64,000 nucleotides of DNA from Granulicella sp. 5B5 (lineage in GTDB: Bacteria; Acidobacteriota; Terriglobia; Terriglobales; Acidobacteriaceae), in assembly GCF_014083945.1 (NCBI RefSeq), contig NZ_CP046444.1, forward strand, positions 3,348,001 to 3,412,000. Direction: 5' to 3'. The notes beneath the pieces are model-generated. The model saw nothing but the letters and a program-made list of their open reading frames with translations, did not search any database and was not told where the DNA came from. Numbering within the stretch: the stretch's first letter is position 1; each line of letters starts with the position of its first letter. The position numbers were made by a program, and so were the translations under genes. This document shows, one piece after another, positions 52,653 through 62,909 of the stretch.

Positions 52653-53701
52653 TGAACAACGAGAATCCATCCAATCTGTCCCATACGGGCAATAGCGAGC
52701 AATGCAAGGATGTGGGGAAACCTGCATCCTGCTGCGCGCCGCGTTCTTCTCATCTGCCGACCATTACACCCGCGTGTCCTGTAGCCGCAATTACGAGGCA
52801 CACGCCAAAGCCATCCGCTCTGTCCAATCGCAAGATGGTCTCGCTGCCCGGCGACACATTTCTCATGGGGACCGATTATCCGCATGGCTTTCTGAAAGAT
52901 GGGGAAGGCCCGATAAGACAAGTATCGCTTTCGCCCTTCGAAATCGATATCTATCCGGTCACGAACGAGGATTTTGTCCGTTTTGTGGATACAACTGGCT
53001 ATCGCACGGAAGCCGAGGCATTCGGTTGGTCGTTTGTCTTCTGGTCACACATCCCGCCGGAGCGCTTTGAAGAGCTTGTCGAAAATACTGCCGCGCAGAC
53101 GCCTTGGTGGTGCAAAGTTCCCGGCGCATCCTGGAAACAGCCGGAAGGGCCAGGATCGAGTGTAGAAAGTAGACTGAAGCATCCCGTGGTCCACGTCTCC
53201 TGGAATGATGCTGCTTCTTATGCCGCGTGGGCCGGTAAATCGCTTCCCACGGAAGCGCAATGGGAATACGCTGCTCGCGGTGGGCTGCATCAGAAGCTCT
53301 ATTCGTGGGGCGATGAGCTCACTCCCGGTGGAAAGCATCTGTGCAATATATGGCAGGGACAGTTTCCGCTGGAAGACACCGCCGAAGATGGCTATGCTGG
53401 CACCTGTCCCGTCGATGCCTTTCCACCTAACGGCTATGGTATCTATTCGGCAACAGGGAATGTCTGGGAGTGGTGCAGCGACTGGTTCGATACTGAGTTT
53501 CGCACTTCGCCGATGCTGCACGATCCGGCAGGGCCCCCTACCGGAGCAGCAAGAGCGATGAAGGGAGGCTCCTTTCTTTGCCATGCCTCCTATTGCAACC
53601 GGTATCGAGTCGCCGCGCGGACATCCAATACTCCCGACAGCTCAGCGTCCAACATCGGATTTCGTTGTGCCAAAGCCCTGTCTTCTTCCTCAGGAAACTA
53701 A
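52649..53701 (+). CDS. Formylglycine-generating enzyme (SUMF1-like)
   Basis: 350 residues. GTG 52649 or ATG 52652 starts inside the sulfatase stop. The FGE-sulfatase domain (about 62-345) contains PGDTFLMGTD, IYPVTNEDFVRFV, LPTEAQWEYAARGG, GNVWEWCSDWF and the copper-binding active pair Cys311 and Cys316 in FLCHASYCNRYR. It oxidises the sulfatase Cys to formylglycine in the cytoplasm before folding and export. A Cys-rich N-terminal extension (1-60; CC at 28-29) is unusual. It should activate both sulfatases in the window. Confidence 0.93.
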   Translation: MMNNENPSNLSHTGNSEQCKDVGKPASCCAPRSSHLPTITPACPVAAITRHTPKPSALSNRKMVSLPGDTFLMGTDYPHGFLKDGEGPIRQVSLSPFEIDIYPVTNEDFVRFVDTTGYRTEAEAFGWSFVFWSHIPPERFEELVENTAAQTPWWCKVPGASWKQPEGPGSSVESRLKHPVVHVSWNDAASYAAWAGKSLPTEAQWEYAARGGLHQKLYSWGDELTPGGKHLCNIWQGQFPLEDTAEDGYAGTCPVDAFPPNGYGIYSATGNVWEWCSDWFDTEFRTSPMLHDPAGPPTGAARAMKGGSFLCHASYCNRYRVAARTSNTPDSSASNIGFRCAKALSSSSGN

Positions 53702-54501
53702 GGCAAAGGGAATTATATGTGGACGATTGGACAGCTCATTCAACAGTTAGGAGAGGAATAGAAAAGTAGTAACGAGGCACCAAAAACCGGCATATCTCGG
53801 CTTGCCAAAGACGTGGCAGGGATAAGAGAGGGCACGGGGAACATAAGAGCTTTCGTTCAAATGCTATGCGTGCCGACAATTAGCAAGACAGGTTCTAGGC
53901 CGGCAGATGGTAGAGGTGTGTGGCTGTCTGCCAGGGACTAAGCGAAGCACAACAGATCGAGGACACGCGCTGGAAGAGGGCGGCAGCAACAAGCGATCTG
54001 ATGGAACTTACTCATGAAGTCAAAATAGTCCTGTCCACAGATGCGGTCAAGTTCATGATTCATCACTCGTTGTCTTAAGCATATTGCGAGACCATTTCTA
54101 GATAATCTGCGAATGCTTGACTACGACGATGTCATATGAGAAATTAGTCCCAGTATGACACTTGGATTTCGCCAAATCGATCGCCGCCCCTGTTGTCGCT
54201 GCATGGAGCATCTGTGTGGAGCAAGGGTATGTGCGGGGTTTGGTAGAGATTGATCTGTCAAATCTGAATTGAGCGCTAGACCTCGCCCACTCCTGGTGGG
54301 CGTTGTTGTCTCTGCGACCACTTCTCATTAAACACCTTTCATTCAGTCACTCGCTCCCCGGACGCCCTGTCGCAGGCCTTTATCGTTTTCGAGTCGGAAG
54401 TTGCCTCGTGAACATCATGGGTTCCGAAACGATCTTCAATATAGGCATTCAACGGGTGACGGCTGTCTGCCGCTCCTTGCACCAACCACGACTGGAGAAC
54501 C
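53702..54501. other. Gap between FGE and second sulfatase
   Basis: About 800 bases in which I see no gene; a short GC hairpin-like CACTCCTGGTGGGCG is near 54289. The promoter of the second sulfatase is probably at 54380-54490. Confidence 0.4.
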
Positions 54502-56055
54502 ATGGAACCGGAATCGAAACGACGTTGGAATCGCCGAGAGTTTGTAGCACAAGCCGCGGCCGCCGCGGTCACCGCCGCGGTCACTGCCGCTGTTACTGGG
54601 ACAGCATCTGCTGTAGAGGCGAAGAAGCCCAATGTCCTCTTCTTCATGTCAGATGACATGCGCGTGGAGTTAGGGTGCTATGGAAGCCGATTTCGCGCTC
54701 AGACGCCGAATCTGGATGCATTGGCGCATCGGGGTGTTCGCTTCGATCGAAACTACTGCCAGTTTCCACTCTGCAATCCGTCCCGAGCCTCCCTCCTTAC
54801 GGGACAGGGGCCCCTGGATACGAAGGTGCTAGGCAATCGAACGAATTTTCGCGATACGCGTCCTGATCTGACGAGCCTTCCGCAGCTCTTTCAGGCAAAT
54901 GGTTATGTTACGGCACGGAGTGGCAAGATCTTCCACGGTGGTTACGATGACCCAAAGGCGTGGACGGTCGGCTATAGCGACGTCACGATTGGTGCCATTG
55001 AATCGGCTGCAGAGGACGGAACGGAGACGGAAAAAGGCAACTACCATATTCATCGCGAGGTCGTTCCCCCGCAACCGGTGCCTCCTCCTCCTCCGGGCAT
55101 ACCGTCGTCCTCAACGCAGAATCCTAAATCCGCGCACTCCGATGAGATATTGATTCTTGATGGAGACGGTGGCGATCATCCGGAGAACCTTGTTGCTGAG
55201 AGGGCCATCGGCTATTTGCGAACCTATCGCAACCGGCCCTTCTTCATTGGGTGTGGTTTCTCCAAGCCACACAGTCCGCCTACTGCGCCGCAGCGGTTCT
55301 TCGACTTGTATGACCCCGCGAAACTCGAATTGACGCCCGACTTCGCGGCATGGCCTACGGTACCGCCGGGATTCCCGAAGGCGGCCATTCGCCCGCGCAA
55401 CGCAGACTTGTTTGTCGGCCGCGGCGCGAGTGTTGTTGAAGCGAAAGAGGTGATTCGTGCCTATCTGGCTTCCATCTCGTGGGTGGACTGGAACCTGGGC
55501 AGAGTTCTTACGGAACTTGATGCTCTGGGGCTCCGACAGAACACGATCGTTGTCTTCGTTGCCGATCACGGTTACCAGCTTGGGGAGAAAGGTAAATGGT
55601 CAAAGGCCGGATCGCTCTTCGAGATGGGTACTCGAGTGCCGCTCATCATTCACGATCCCAGAGCTGGAGGGAATGGCCACACTTCGACGCGCCTCGTGCA
55701 ATCTCTGGATATCTATCCAACCCTCGTAGAGCTTTGCGGCCTTTCGCATCCATCGTCAGGATTGCAGGGCAAGAGTCTTACGCCTCTGCTTCATCATCCG
55801 CAGGCAACATGGGATAGTCCAGCTTTCAGCATCTGGAGCGAAGACGGGAAGAGCATTCACGGCGTTGCCGTGCGGAAGGATCATTGGCGATATGTCGAGT
55901 TTGGTGCCGATGGAAAGAATGGACGCATGCTTTTCAATGAACAGGTAGATCCGCTGGAGATGACCAATATCGCAGAGGATCCTAGCCACGCAAAGGTATG
56001 TTCCCAGTTATCCAAGTTAGTCAATGGATATAGAAGTCGAACTAACGCGACCTAG
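54502..56055 (+). CDS. Tat-exported sulfatase, iduronate-2-sulfatase-like
   Basis: 517 residues. Twin-arginine start (RREFVAQ at 11-17) with a threefold AVTA repeat (22-32) as hydrophobic core. Metal motif MSDDMR (49-54), formylglycine Cys91 in CNPSR, GKIFHGG, GCGFSKPHSPP, and DHGYQLGEKGKWSK are those of the iduronate-2-sulfatase group. It is separate from the first sulfatase by 1.8 kb but likely relies on the same FGE. A TonB receptor follows 85 bases downstream in the same direction. Confidence 0.92.
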   Translation: MEPESKRRWNRREFVAQAAAAAVTAAVTAAVTGTASAVEAKKPNVLFFMSDDMRVELGCYGSRFRAQTPNLDALAHRGVRFDRNYCQFPLCNPSRASLLTGQGPLDTKVLGNRTNFRDTRPDLTSLPQLFQANGYVTARSGKIFHGGYDDPKAWTVGYSDVTIGAIESAAEDGTETEKGNYHIHREVVPPQPVPPPPPGIPSSSTQNPKSAHSDEILILDGDGGDHPENLVAERAIGYLRTYRNRPFFIGCGFSKPHSPPTAPQRFFDLYDPAKLELTPDFAAWPTVPPGFPKAAIRPRNADLFVGRGASVVEAKEVIRAYLASISWVDWNLGRVLTELDALGLRQNTIVVFVADHGYQLGEKGKWSKAGSLFEMGTRVPLIIHDPRAGGNGHTSTRLVQSLDIYPTLVELCGLSHPSSGLQGKSLTPLLHHPQATWDSPAFSIWSEDGKSIHGVAVRKDHWRYVEFGADGKNGRMLFNEQVDPLEMTNIAEDPSHAKVCSQLSKLVNGYRSRTNAT

Positions 56056-56140
56056 AGTTCGATTTGAGTGCCTGCTCGATAGCTATAGCTTTCCTGTGAG
56101 CGCACTAACGGTTTAACACACAAAGGCATTGGAGAAAGAG

Positions 56141-59100
56141 ATGAAATGCTCAACACTGCAGCGCAGGCTGCAGCGCTATATTATCTGCAGCGTGGCAATG
56201 TTGCTGGGATCAGTGATCATTGTGTATTCGGCGAAGGCGCAGACTGGTGGAGACGGCGCCATCACGGGTACGGTTGCAGACTCAACAGGAGCATTAATTC
56301 CGAACGCTACTGTAACAGCTACAAACAAAGATACCGGGGTTGTAACCGCGCGCCCTACATCAGCTAGCGGGTTGTATCAGCTGAGTCCACTCATTGTCGG
56401 GACCTATACCGTTACTGTAGCTGCAGATGGCTTCAAGAGCTTTACGCAGCAGAATGTTGTGCTGAACGCTGCGCAGGTTTTTGGCTTAAATGTGACACTC
56501 CAACCTGGCAACAGAGGTGAGACGGTGACGGTCAATACCGCTCCCCCTGCGTTGGACACAACAAACGCGGTGCTCGGAGGCACCATCACCAGCAAGGAAT
56601 ATATGAATCTTCCGTTGCTGGTTGCGGGCAATCAGCAACGAGACATTACACAGTTCTCCAACCTCCTGCCTGGTGCTCAGCCCGGCGCACGCTCTTCGCT
56701 TTTCTCCGGTACCGCAAGCCGAGTTGAAGAGGTCTACCTTGATGGCATCCCCATCTCAGAGATCAGCCAGATTGGCGACAACCGACCGATCTTCAATCTC
56801 GTTCCTTCGGAGGCGATCGATCAAATCGGTGCGACGACCAGTGGACAGTCCGTTGATGCGCAGGGGGCTGGATCCGTTAACTACACCATGGCTTCGGGCG
56901 CGAATCAGTACCACGGCACGGTTGCCGACTTTATCCGAAACACCATCTTCGATACGTGGGGGTTCACAGCTCCTGCCGCTACTACACGGAAGCTTGTGAA
57001 TGGTGCCATTCAGAATGTTCCAGCCGGCAAGCCCGCTGACCATCAGAATGAATTTACTGCCACAGTCAGTGGCCCTATCAGTATTCCGCACCTGTTTAGT
57101 GGCAGGAATAAGCTCTTCTTCTTTGCCGCTTATGATTTGACGCATGCCAACACGGCCCCGAGTTATTCAACGGCGACCGTACCCACTGCATTGATGCGTA
57201 CGGGAGACTTCACGGAGTTATTGAATAGCACGCAATCCGCGGGTACCGGTGCCGCAGGAACGTCCGGGCCAGGCTATTTGCTATATGATCCGACGACGCA
57301 GTCATGCGTGGGAAGTGTCTGCACTCGCCAGCCGTTTATAGGAATGAAAAATGGCCTACCAACACCTAATATCATTCCGGCAAATAAGATCTCTCCGATT
57401 GCCCAAACAATGCAGTCGTTCCTTCCTCCGCCGACGACATCGGGGCTTCAGAATAACTATCTTGGGGGATATCCGACGGGGAACAAGAACTGGCTCTACT
57501 CTGGCCGAATTGACTATGACATCTCGCCTAAGAACAGGCTCTCCTTTGTTGTGACCGGGGGGAACACTCATCCCGTTCCTTACACGGGTAATGGCGTTTT
57601 ACCCGTGCCATACCTTGCTTCCGTCTACACGCAGACCGGTGGTCATTGGGCAGACATGCAGGACACGTATACGATTACGCCGAATTTGGTCAACCAGTTC
57701 AAGTTCGGGTTCAGCAACTTCGGTGGGCCGCCTTCCACTAACCTGACCCAAGGTGTCTCGCAGTATGAGGCGCAGAACATGGGGATCAATTTCAATGGGC
57801 TACCTGCGGATGCGCAGGCAGTGACCGAGTTCCCGACGCAGGTGTTTGCCGGGAGTAACGCGCAGACGGAGTGGGGTGAGGGAGTACCGGGGACGAGCAA
57901 AACAACGGTCGACGAATCCTACACTACGGTCGATAACCTGCTATGGGTGAAGGGAAGACATGCCATGACGTTCGGGATTCAAATCCAACGTCTCGAGCTG
58001 AACCAGTCTGCCCAAGATGGTCCGACCTCTGGTTTGCAATTGAACTGGAGCACCAATGAAACCTCGCAGGAGACTGGATCAGCCTATACGACAAGTACCG
58101 GCTATGCTTACGCGAGTTATCTTCTCGGTGCGGTCGGAAGTGCCAGCGTCACTGAACTGCCGTTCTCGGTATTGGGCGGCCGCTTTCATCCAGTGGCGCC
58201 ATACTTCCAAGACAACTTCAAGGTCAACACGAAGCTGACGTTGAACCTGGGGCTGCGCTGGGATTATCTCCCGACCTACAACGAGGTACTGGATCGGTTT
58301 TCGTTCCTCAATCCTAATTTAGTGAATCCGGCTACGGGTAATCTCGGTGCCTTGCAGTTTGCAGGGAGCTATGGTGGCCCAGGGGTCAGCTGCGGATGCA
58401 ATTCGCCTGCGCACAACTACATGAAGAATTGGGGGCCACGGTTGGGCTTCGCTTATTCGGTCAATGACAAGACTGTTGTGCGCGGCGCTTATGCCGTTGT
58501 GTATTCCCATGGCGGAGGCACTGGCGGTGCGGGGGGCGCGTACCAGGGGACGGGCTCGCTTGGTCTCACAAGTTCTCCTGTCTTCTCTGATGGTGGAGCT
58601 GGGACAGGCGCTGGCCCAGCGTTCTATCTGAATAATAGTTCGGGCTTCCAGTCTGGAGGCATAGCGAACAGCACCTTTGGCGGCCCGGGCTACACCTTCC
58701 CGGCGATCACACCACCCGGACCCGCAAGCCAGATTTTGAATGTGGGCAACTATGTGAACAGTGCTGGGGCTTTTGTGACGCCTGGCGCCATCAGCTATCT
58801 CGACCCCTATGTTTCAGGGCGTGCGCCGGAGTTTGACTTCTGGAACTTTGGCATTCAGCGTGAGATCATTCGTGATCTCACGATCATGGTGAACTACGCG
58901 GGTTCCGAGAGTCACTTCCTAGCGGGAGCCAGTAACATTCGTGGTTTGCAATCGGGGGAGCTCAATCCTAAATACTTTGCGTTAGGCGTTGGAATATACG
59001 GCGCCGGTCTCCTTTCAAAGCCCGCAACCGCTGCCAACATCGCTGCTGCAGATGCGATTATTCCGGGCATAGCTGCGCCTTACTCTGGTTTTGTAACTGC

Positions 59101-60058
59101 CGCTGGAACCACCAAGGGAGCCAGCTATGCCACCATCGGGCAGATGCTGACGTGGATGCCGCAGTACTCCGGGACCACGGATACCTGGGGTAGCCAAACG
59201 GCGAATGCCGCATACCATTCGTTACAGGTTTCGCTTTCCAAACGGGTGTCACACGGCCTAACGTTCAATCTGAACTACACATATTCCAAACAGCTCGACG
59301 ACACGGGTACGATCCGTAGTGGCTACGCGATTCCAGCGGGCCTTACTCTAAACGGCAAGGCGTGGAAGCAGGACAGGATTGACCGTGGCTTGAGTGCTAC
59401 GAGCGTACCGCAGAACCTTGCGATCTTCGGGGTCTACCGGCTCCCGTTTGGAAAAGGCCAGATAGGGGGAGATCATCTTTTCTCGCGCATATTACTCGGG
59501 GGTTGGGATCTTTCAGGAGTGTTTACGTACGTTTCTGGAGCCCCGCTCGCGCTAACCTCTACTGCGTGTTCCGCGGCGACAGAACCGGGGCAAGGACAGT
59601 GCATGCCGGACGTCAATCCGAACTTTACAGGGAGCGCCCGACAGAACGGCAGCTGGGGGCGCGGAGCCACCGCAGCCAATCTCGGAAAGTATTCCTATAT
59701 TCGGGGCGCTATCACAGGGACGACTCCCGGGGAAGGTGCCGGAAGCGCAGCTTGCACGGCTAGCAGCGGTCCTTTCTGCAACTCTGGAGCCCTGATGATT
59801 GGTGATGCCCCGCGTACTGCTCCTTTTGGCCTCAGAGGGCCGGGTGTCTACAACCTCAACATGGGTGTACGGCGCAGCTTCAAACTTGTCGGGGAGTCCA
59901 ACTTTATCTTCGGTGTCGACTGCCAAAATGTAACGAATAAGGTTACGTTCAGCGGTATCAATACCGTGGTTAACAGCGCCAGCTTCGGAACGATCAGTAG
60001 CGCGACTAGCAACTCTGGCAGTAGAGACTTTCAGTTCTCAGGAAGGATACGCTTCTAA
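56141..60058 (+). CDS. Large TonB-dependent receptor, Oar-like
   Basis: 1305 residues from ATG 56141, after GGAGAAAG (an upstream TTG at 56129 is possible). A signal peptide (about 10-34, ending SAKAQ) is followed by a carboxypeptidase-like beta domain (40-120; ITGTVADSTGALIPNATVTA), plug (about 130-260) and barrel ending FQFSGRIRF. It is full length for acidobacterial Oar-type receptors. Gene order after the sulfatase suggests uptake or binding of the desulfated glycan products. No SusD-like protein follows. Confidence 0.92.
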   Translation: MKCSTLQRRLQRYIICSVAMLLGSVIIVYSAKAQTGGDGAITGTVADSTGALIPNATVTATNKDTGVVTARPTSASGLYQLSPLIVGTYTVTVAADGFKSFTQQNVVLNAAQVFGLNVTLQPGNRGETVTVNTAPPALDTTNAVLGGTITSKEYMNLPLLVAGNQQRDITQFSNLLPGAQPGARSSLFSGTASRVEEVYLDGIPISEISQIGDNRPIFNLVPSEAIDQIGATTSGQSVDAQGAGSVNYTMASGANQYHGTVADFIRNTIFDTWGFTAPAATTRKLVNGAIQNVPAGKPADHQNEFTATVSGPISIPHLFSGRNKLFFFAAYDLTHANTAPSYSTATVPTALMRTGDFTELLNSTQSAGTGAAGTSGPGYLLYDPTTQSCVGSVCTRQPFIGMKNGLPTPNIIPANKISPIAQTMQSFLPPPTTSGLQNNYLGGYPTGNKNWLYSGRIDYDISPKNRLSFVVTGGNTHPVPYTGNGVLPVPYLASVYTQTGGHWADMQDTYTITPNLVNQFKFGFSNFGGPPSTNLTQGVSQYEAQNMGINFNGLPADAQAVTEFPTQVFAGSNAQTEWGEGVPGTSKTTVDESYTTVDNLLWVKGRHAMTFGIQIQRLELNQSAQDGPTSGLQLNWSTNETSQETGSAYTTSTGYAYASYLLGAVGSASVTELPFSVLGGRFHPVAPYFQDNFKVNTKLTLNLGLRWDYLPTYNEVLDRFSFLNPNLVNPATGNLGALQFAGSYGGPGVSCGCNSPAHNYMKNWGPRLGFAYSVNDKTVVRGAYAVVYSHGGGTGGAGGAYQGTGSLGLTSSPVFSDGGAGTGAGPAFYLNNSSGFQSGGIANSTFGGPGYTFPAITPPGPASQILNVGNYVNSAGAFVTPGAISYLDPYVSGRAPEFDFWNFGIQREIIRDLTIMVNYAGSESHFLAGASNIRGLQSGELNPKYFALGVGIYGAGLLSKPATAANIAAADAIIPGIAAPYSGFVTAAGTTKGASYATIGQMLTWMPQYSGTTDTWGSQTANAAYHSLQVSLSKRVSHGLTFNLNYTYSKQLDDTGTIRSGYAIPAGLTLNGKAWKQDRIDRGLSATSVPQNLAIFGVYRLPFGKGQIGGDHLFSRILLGGWDLSGVFTYVSGAPLALTSTACSAATEPGQGQCMPDVNPNFTGSARQNGSWGRGATAANLGKYSYIRGAITGTTPGEGAGSAACTASSGPFCNSGALMIGDAPRTAPFGLRGPGVYNLNMGVRRSFKLVGESNFIFGVDCQNVTNKVTFSGINTVVNSASFGTISSATSNSGSRDFQFSGRIRF

Positions 60059-60462
60059 GTGTCGAAGCTACGGCGGCTTGCGGGCCACGCATCCGCCGTA
60101 ACTGCGACTCTGACCCTGCGTCAGCCAATGGTCGATGAAGTCTCAGTTCAGGTGTTTGGAGATGTTTCCTTCTTGACCAGTGACGCCTGTCGTTCTAAGC
60201 TCTTTCATATGCAGACCAATCCACGACTGTGTTGTTGTTGCCGCGTCCTGCTGGCACCCACAGTCGTGTATCGCGTTCGTTAGACGCCATAAGGCCGCTA
60301 ACAACTAGCCCTACATTCCCCTTACATCCCGCTTCACATACAACTGAACGGAGTTTGTTCAATGGGCCGGCGAACCATCCAGACGCAACGTCGGCTTCAT
60401 CCGTCACATTTTGGGTCCGATCGCTGTCATTCGCTTTAAGTCCAACACTACAAGGAGCAACA

Positions 60463-60906
60463 ATGAAACAACTAACGAGAATCATCTGCACTGCGGTAAT
60501 GACACCCATGTTTGCTCTTGCCAGCGTAGCCGCACACGCGGCGACGATTCACTTCAAAGCCGATCTACAGGCATCTTCTGAGGTTCCGGCGAAGAACAGC
60601 ACGGGTACTGGCGCTCTCACCGCATCGCTGGATACGGATACGAACGAGCTTACGTATCACATAGAGTTCCGTGATCTAACTGGTCCAGTGCTGGCAGCCC
60701 ATTTTCATGGTCCCGCTGCGCCGGGAACGAATGCCAAACCCCAGGTAGCTATCAAAGTGAAGCCGATCGTCAGCCCGATCGAAGGCAAGGTAACCCTCAC
60801 TCCGGAGCAAGCGAAGGATCTGGAAGGCGGCCAGTGGTACTTCAACCTGCACACTTCAGCGAATCCGAGCGGTGAAATTCGTGGGCAGATCCTCAAAACT
60901 GAATGA
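60463..60906 (+). CDS. Exported CHRD-domain protein
   Basis: 147 residues from ATG 60463, preceded by AAGGAGC. A signal peptide (1-25, ending AHAA) precedes one CHRD domain: FKADLQASSEVPAKNSTGTG, LAAHFHGPAAPG, and the closing WYFNLHTSANPSGEIRGQIL. The CHRD fold is found in chordin and in exported bacterial proteins of unknown role. It lies before the cytochrome gene. The 400 bases before it contain no gene. Confidence 0.9.
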   Translation: MKQLTRIICTAVMTPMFALASVAAHAATIHFKADLQASSEVPAKNSTGTGALTASLDTDTNELTYHIEFRDLTGPVLAAHFHGPAAPGTNAKPQVAIKVKPIVSPIEGKVTLTPEQAKDLEGGQWYFNLHTSANPSGEIRGQILKTE

Positions 60907-61023
60907 TGCAGGCTTTCCTGCCATATATCCAGTTACACAATCGCCGCTACTTTCCTGAGCATGTGGAAGCTGTGTCCGTTTCCACATGCTCGTTCGGCCA
61001 ACCCAAGCCAAACAAGGACTGAA

Positions 61024-61479
61024 ATGAATTTTCGATATATGGGAGCAGTTGTCGTCGCAGGCTTAGTGCTTGTTGCAGCTGCGAGTACTGCACAGCAAGA
61101 GCCGCCCGCGAAGAGCACGACGGCGGTACATCATGCACCAACGAATCTGAAAGTGCTTCCGAAAGACATCTCAAGCGAAGAACTGCATGCGCGGATGCGC
61201 CAATACGTCAGTGAGGTCGGCGTGCCGTGCGGATACTGTCATGCAGAAAACCCGCAAACGGGCAAGCTGGACTTTGCCTCTGACGATAACCCCGTGAAAG
61301 AAACGGCGCGATTCATGATCAAAATGACGGATGACATCAACACCAAGTACCTTGCACAGCTCGGAGACCGCCGTTATTCTCCGGCATTTACCTGCGGCTC
61401 TTGCCATCAAGGCCAACCAGAACCACCGACTTTTGTCCCGAAGGCTTCCACGCCGAAAGACAGTGTGGCGAAGCCCTGA
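61024..61479 (+). CDS. Periplasmic dihaem c-type cytochrome
   Basis: 151 residues with a signal peptide (1-23). Two haem-binding motifs, CGYCH (69-73) and CGSCH (124-128), are spaced like the small photosynthetic-reaction-centre cytochrome-like proteins common in Acidobacteriota. ATG 61024 follows AGGACTGAA. It is followed by a DsbD-N-like gene 41 bases on, possibly in one unit; DsbD supplies reductant for cytochrome c assembly. Confidence 0.85.
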   Translation: MNFRYMGAVVVAGLVLVAAASTAQQEPPAKSTTAVHHAPTNLKVLPKDISSEELHARMRQYVSEVGVPCGYCHAENPQTGKLDFASDDNPVKETARFMIKMTDDINTKYLAQLGDRRYSPAFTCGSCHQGQPEPPTFVPKASTPKDSVAKP

Positions 61480-61520
61480 TCACTGTCGATCCAAACGAGA
61501 TTGAAAGGTAAGTCGATACC

Positions 61521-62015
61521 ATGTCATTGCGTCTTATACCTGCAGCTGTAGTTACGCTTTTGTTTAGTGTCAGCCCCGTTCGTGCGCAGATTCCCAATGT
61601 AGTGCAATGGTCAGGGCAGTTGAGCACCAACTCTGCTGCGCATCCAGGACAGCACTCATCGCTCGAAATTACGGCGGTCATTCAAGATGGATGGCATGTC
61701 TACGCGCTGACGCAGGTCGCTGGCGGCCCGATGCCATTGCGCATCGGCATCGGCCACAATCCTACCGTGGAGCTAGACGGCAAGATCACCGGAAGCACCC
61801 CTTCGAAGCAGCACGATCCCAGCTTTGATCTCGAGACCCAGACATATAGCCATGGCTTCACTGTGACAGCTCCGCTGAAGGTAAAGCGAGATGCTCCCGC
61901 TGGTAACGCGAGTGTGCCGGTATCGATCCGCTTTCAAGCTTGCAGCGACCGCACTTGCCTTCCCCCGCGGACGGTTCAGATATCTGTGCCGCTCGAGGTC
62001 GCGGCAGCGAAGTAG
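61521..62015 (+). CDS. DsbD N-terminal-domain-like exported protein
   Basis: 164 residues, signal peptide (1-23), then an immunoglobulin-like fold resembling the N-terminal domain of DsbD: LEITAVIQDGWHVYA, QVAGGPMPLRIG, and RFQACSDRTCLPPRTVQISV, where the two Cys form the exchange pair. The transmembrane and thioredoxin parts of DsbD are absent, so it is a stand-alone alpha domain, likely taking electrons from a separate membrane partner. Confidence 0.83.
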   Translation: MSLRLIPAAVVTLLFSVSPVRAQIPNVVQWSGQLSTNSAAHPGQHSSLEITAVIQDGWHVYALTQVAGGPMPLRIGIGHNPTVELDGKITGSTPSKQHDPSFDLETQTYSHGFTVTAPLKVKRDAPAGNASVPVSIRFQACSDRTCLPPRTVQISVPLEVAAAK

Positions 62016-62062
62016 CCGCCACTTTCTGATTCTTTCAAGTTTTCAAAGTTGTAGGAGTTGGA

Positions 62063-62579
62063 ATGCCTGATAGACTCGATTTTCAGCCGTCGACGTTGGC
62101 GATTCATCCCAACAGAGCATGCGAGTATCCAGCGAATTCGATTGAATTCCCGATTCACCTGACGTCAACGTATATTCTGACGTGATCTACGGTGGCACTG
62201 TGCGGTTGGCGGAATGGTTGGAGAATCACCCCCAGGGTGGAACGGGTCTACTATCCGAGGGTCGCGTCGTTGCCGCAAGCAGAACTCACTAAAAGGCACC
62301 AAAGCACTCGGGTGGAATGCTTGCGTTCGAACTCAATGCGAGCACAATTGATTCTCTGTGGTTCATTGGCGCGCTACCCGTGCTGAAAGCCTTGGAAGCG
62401 TCGAGACGCTGGTTACAAATCCAACTAGAGCGCCACACTGCGATATCCCTGTCGAGATACGGGAATGGCTAGGAGTATCCGATCACCTGATACGGCTATC
62501 TGTAGGTCTTGAAGCTCTATGGGACTTGATCCATGATTTTGAACAGGCATTTTCAGTGATATTCGGCGCTGCTACTTAA
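62063..62579 (+). pseudogene. Cys/Met-metabolism PLP enzyme, internally deleted
   Basis: ATG 62063 (after AGGAG) begins LDFQPSTLAIHPNR and IHLTSTYI, the N-terminus of the cystathionine gamma-synthase / O-acetylhomoserine lyase family. The central part with the PLP Lys is deleted. Then VRLAEWLENHP, frameshifted VERVYYPRVASLPQAEL, and SLGSVETLVTNPTRA with HLIRLSVGLEALWDLI are its C-terminal segments in changing frames. The gene is dead. Confidence 0.7.
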
Positions 62580-62767
62580 CGATTTAGTACGATCAATTTA
62601 TATGCAAGTACGCCTGACACTTGACAAACACTTAGACTGTGGTAGCCTCAATTCAATGGTCATCCTCCCTAACGCGAATTGTTGTTCTCCACGCAGAAAT
62701 CCTGGCGGATGGGGAAGCGCGTTGGCCTATAACTTATAGGATCTTCACGATCGTATAGTTACCGACA
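62580..62767. other. Gap between pseudogene and terminator; nothing seen
   Basis: I see no gene, RNA or repeat here. Confidence 0.4.
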
Positions 62768-62802
62768 AACCCACTTGCCAGTCATGCTGGAGTGGGTTTT
62801 TT
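62768..62802 (+). terminator. Rho-independent terminator
   Basis: AACCCACT and CCAG pair with CTGG and AGTGGGTT around TCATG, followed by TTTT. It is the clearest terminator in the window and ends the region before the haem-protein gene. Confidence 0.8.
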
Positions 62803-62909
62803 ACTTAAGGCACACCTCAATCGAAACCGCCTTCTGTATACCGCTCAGCAGTCTTCGCTGACGTGGTCTACCGTGCTTTGTCGTGACCCATACCTATTCT
62901 CATTTGCCT

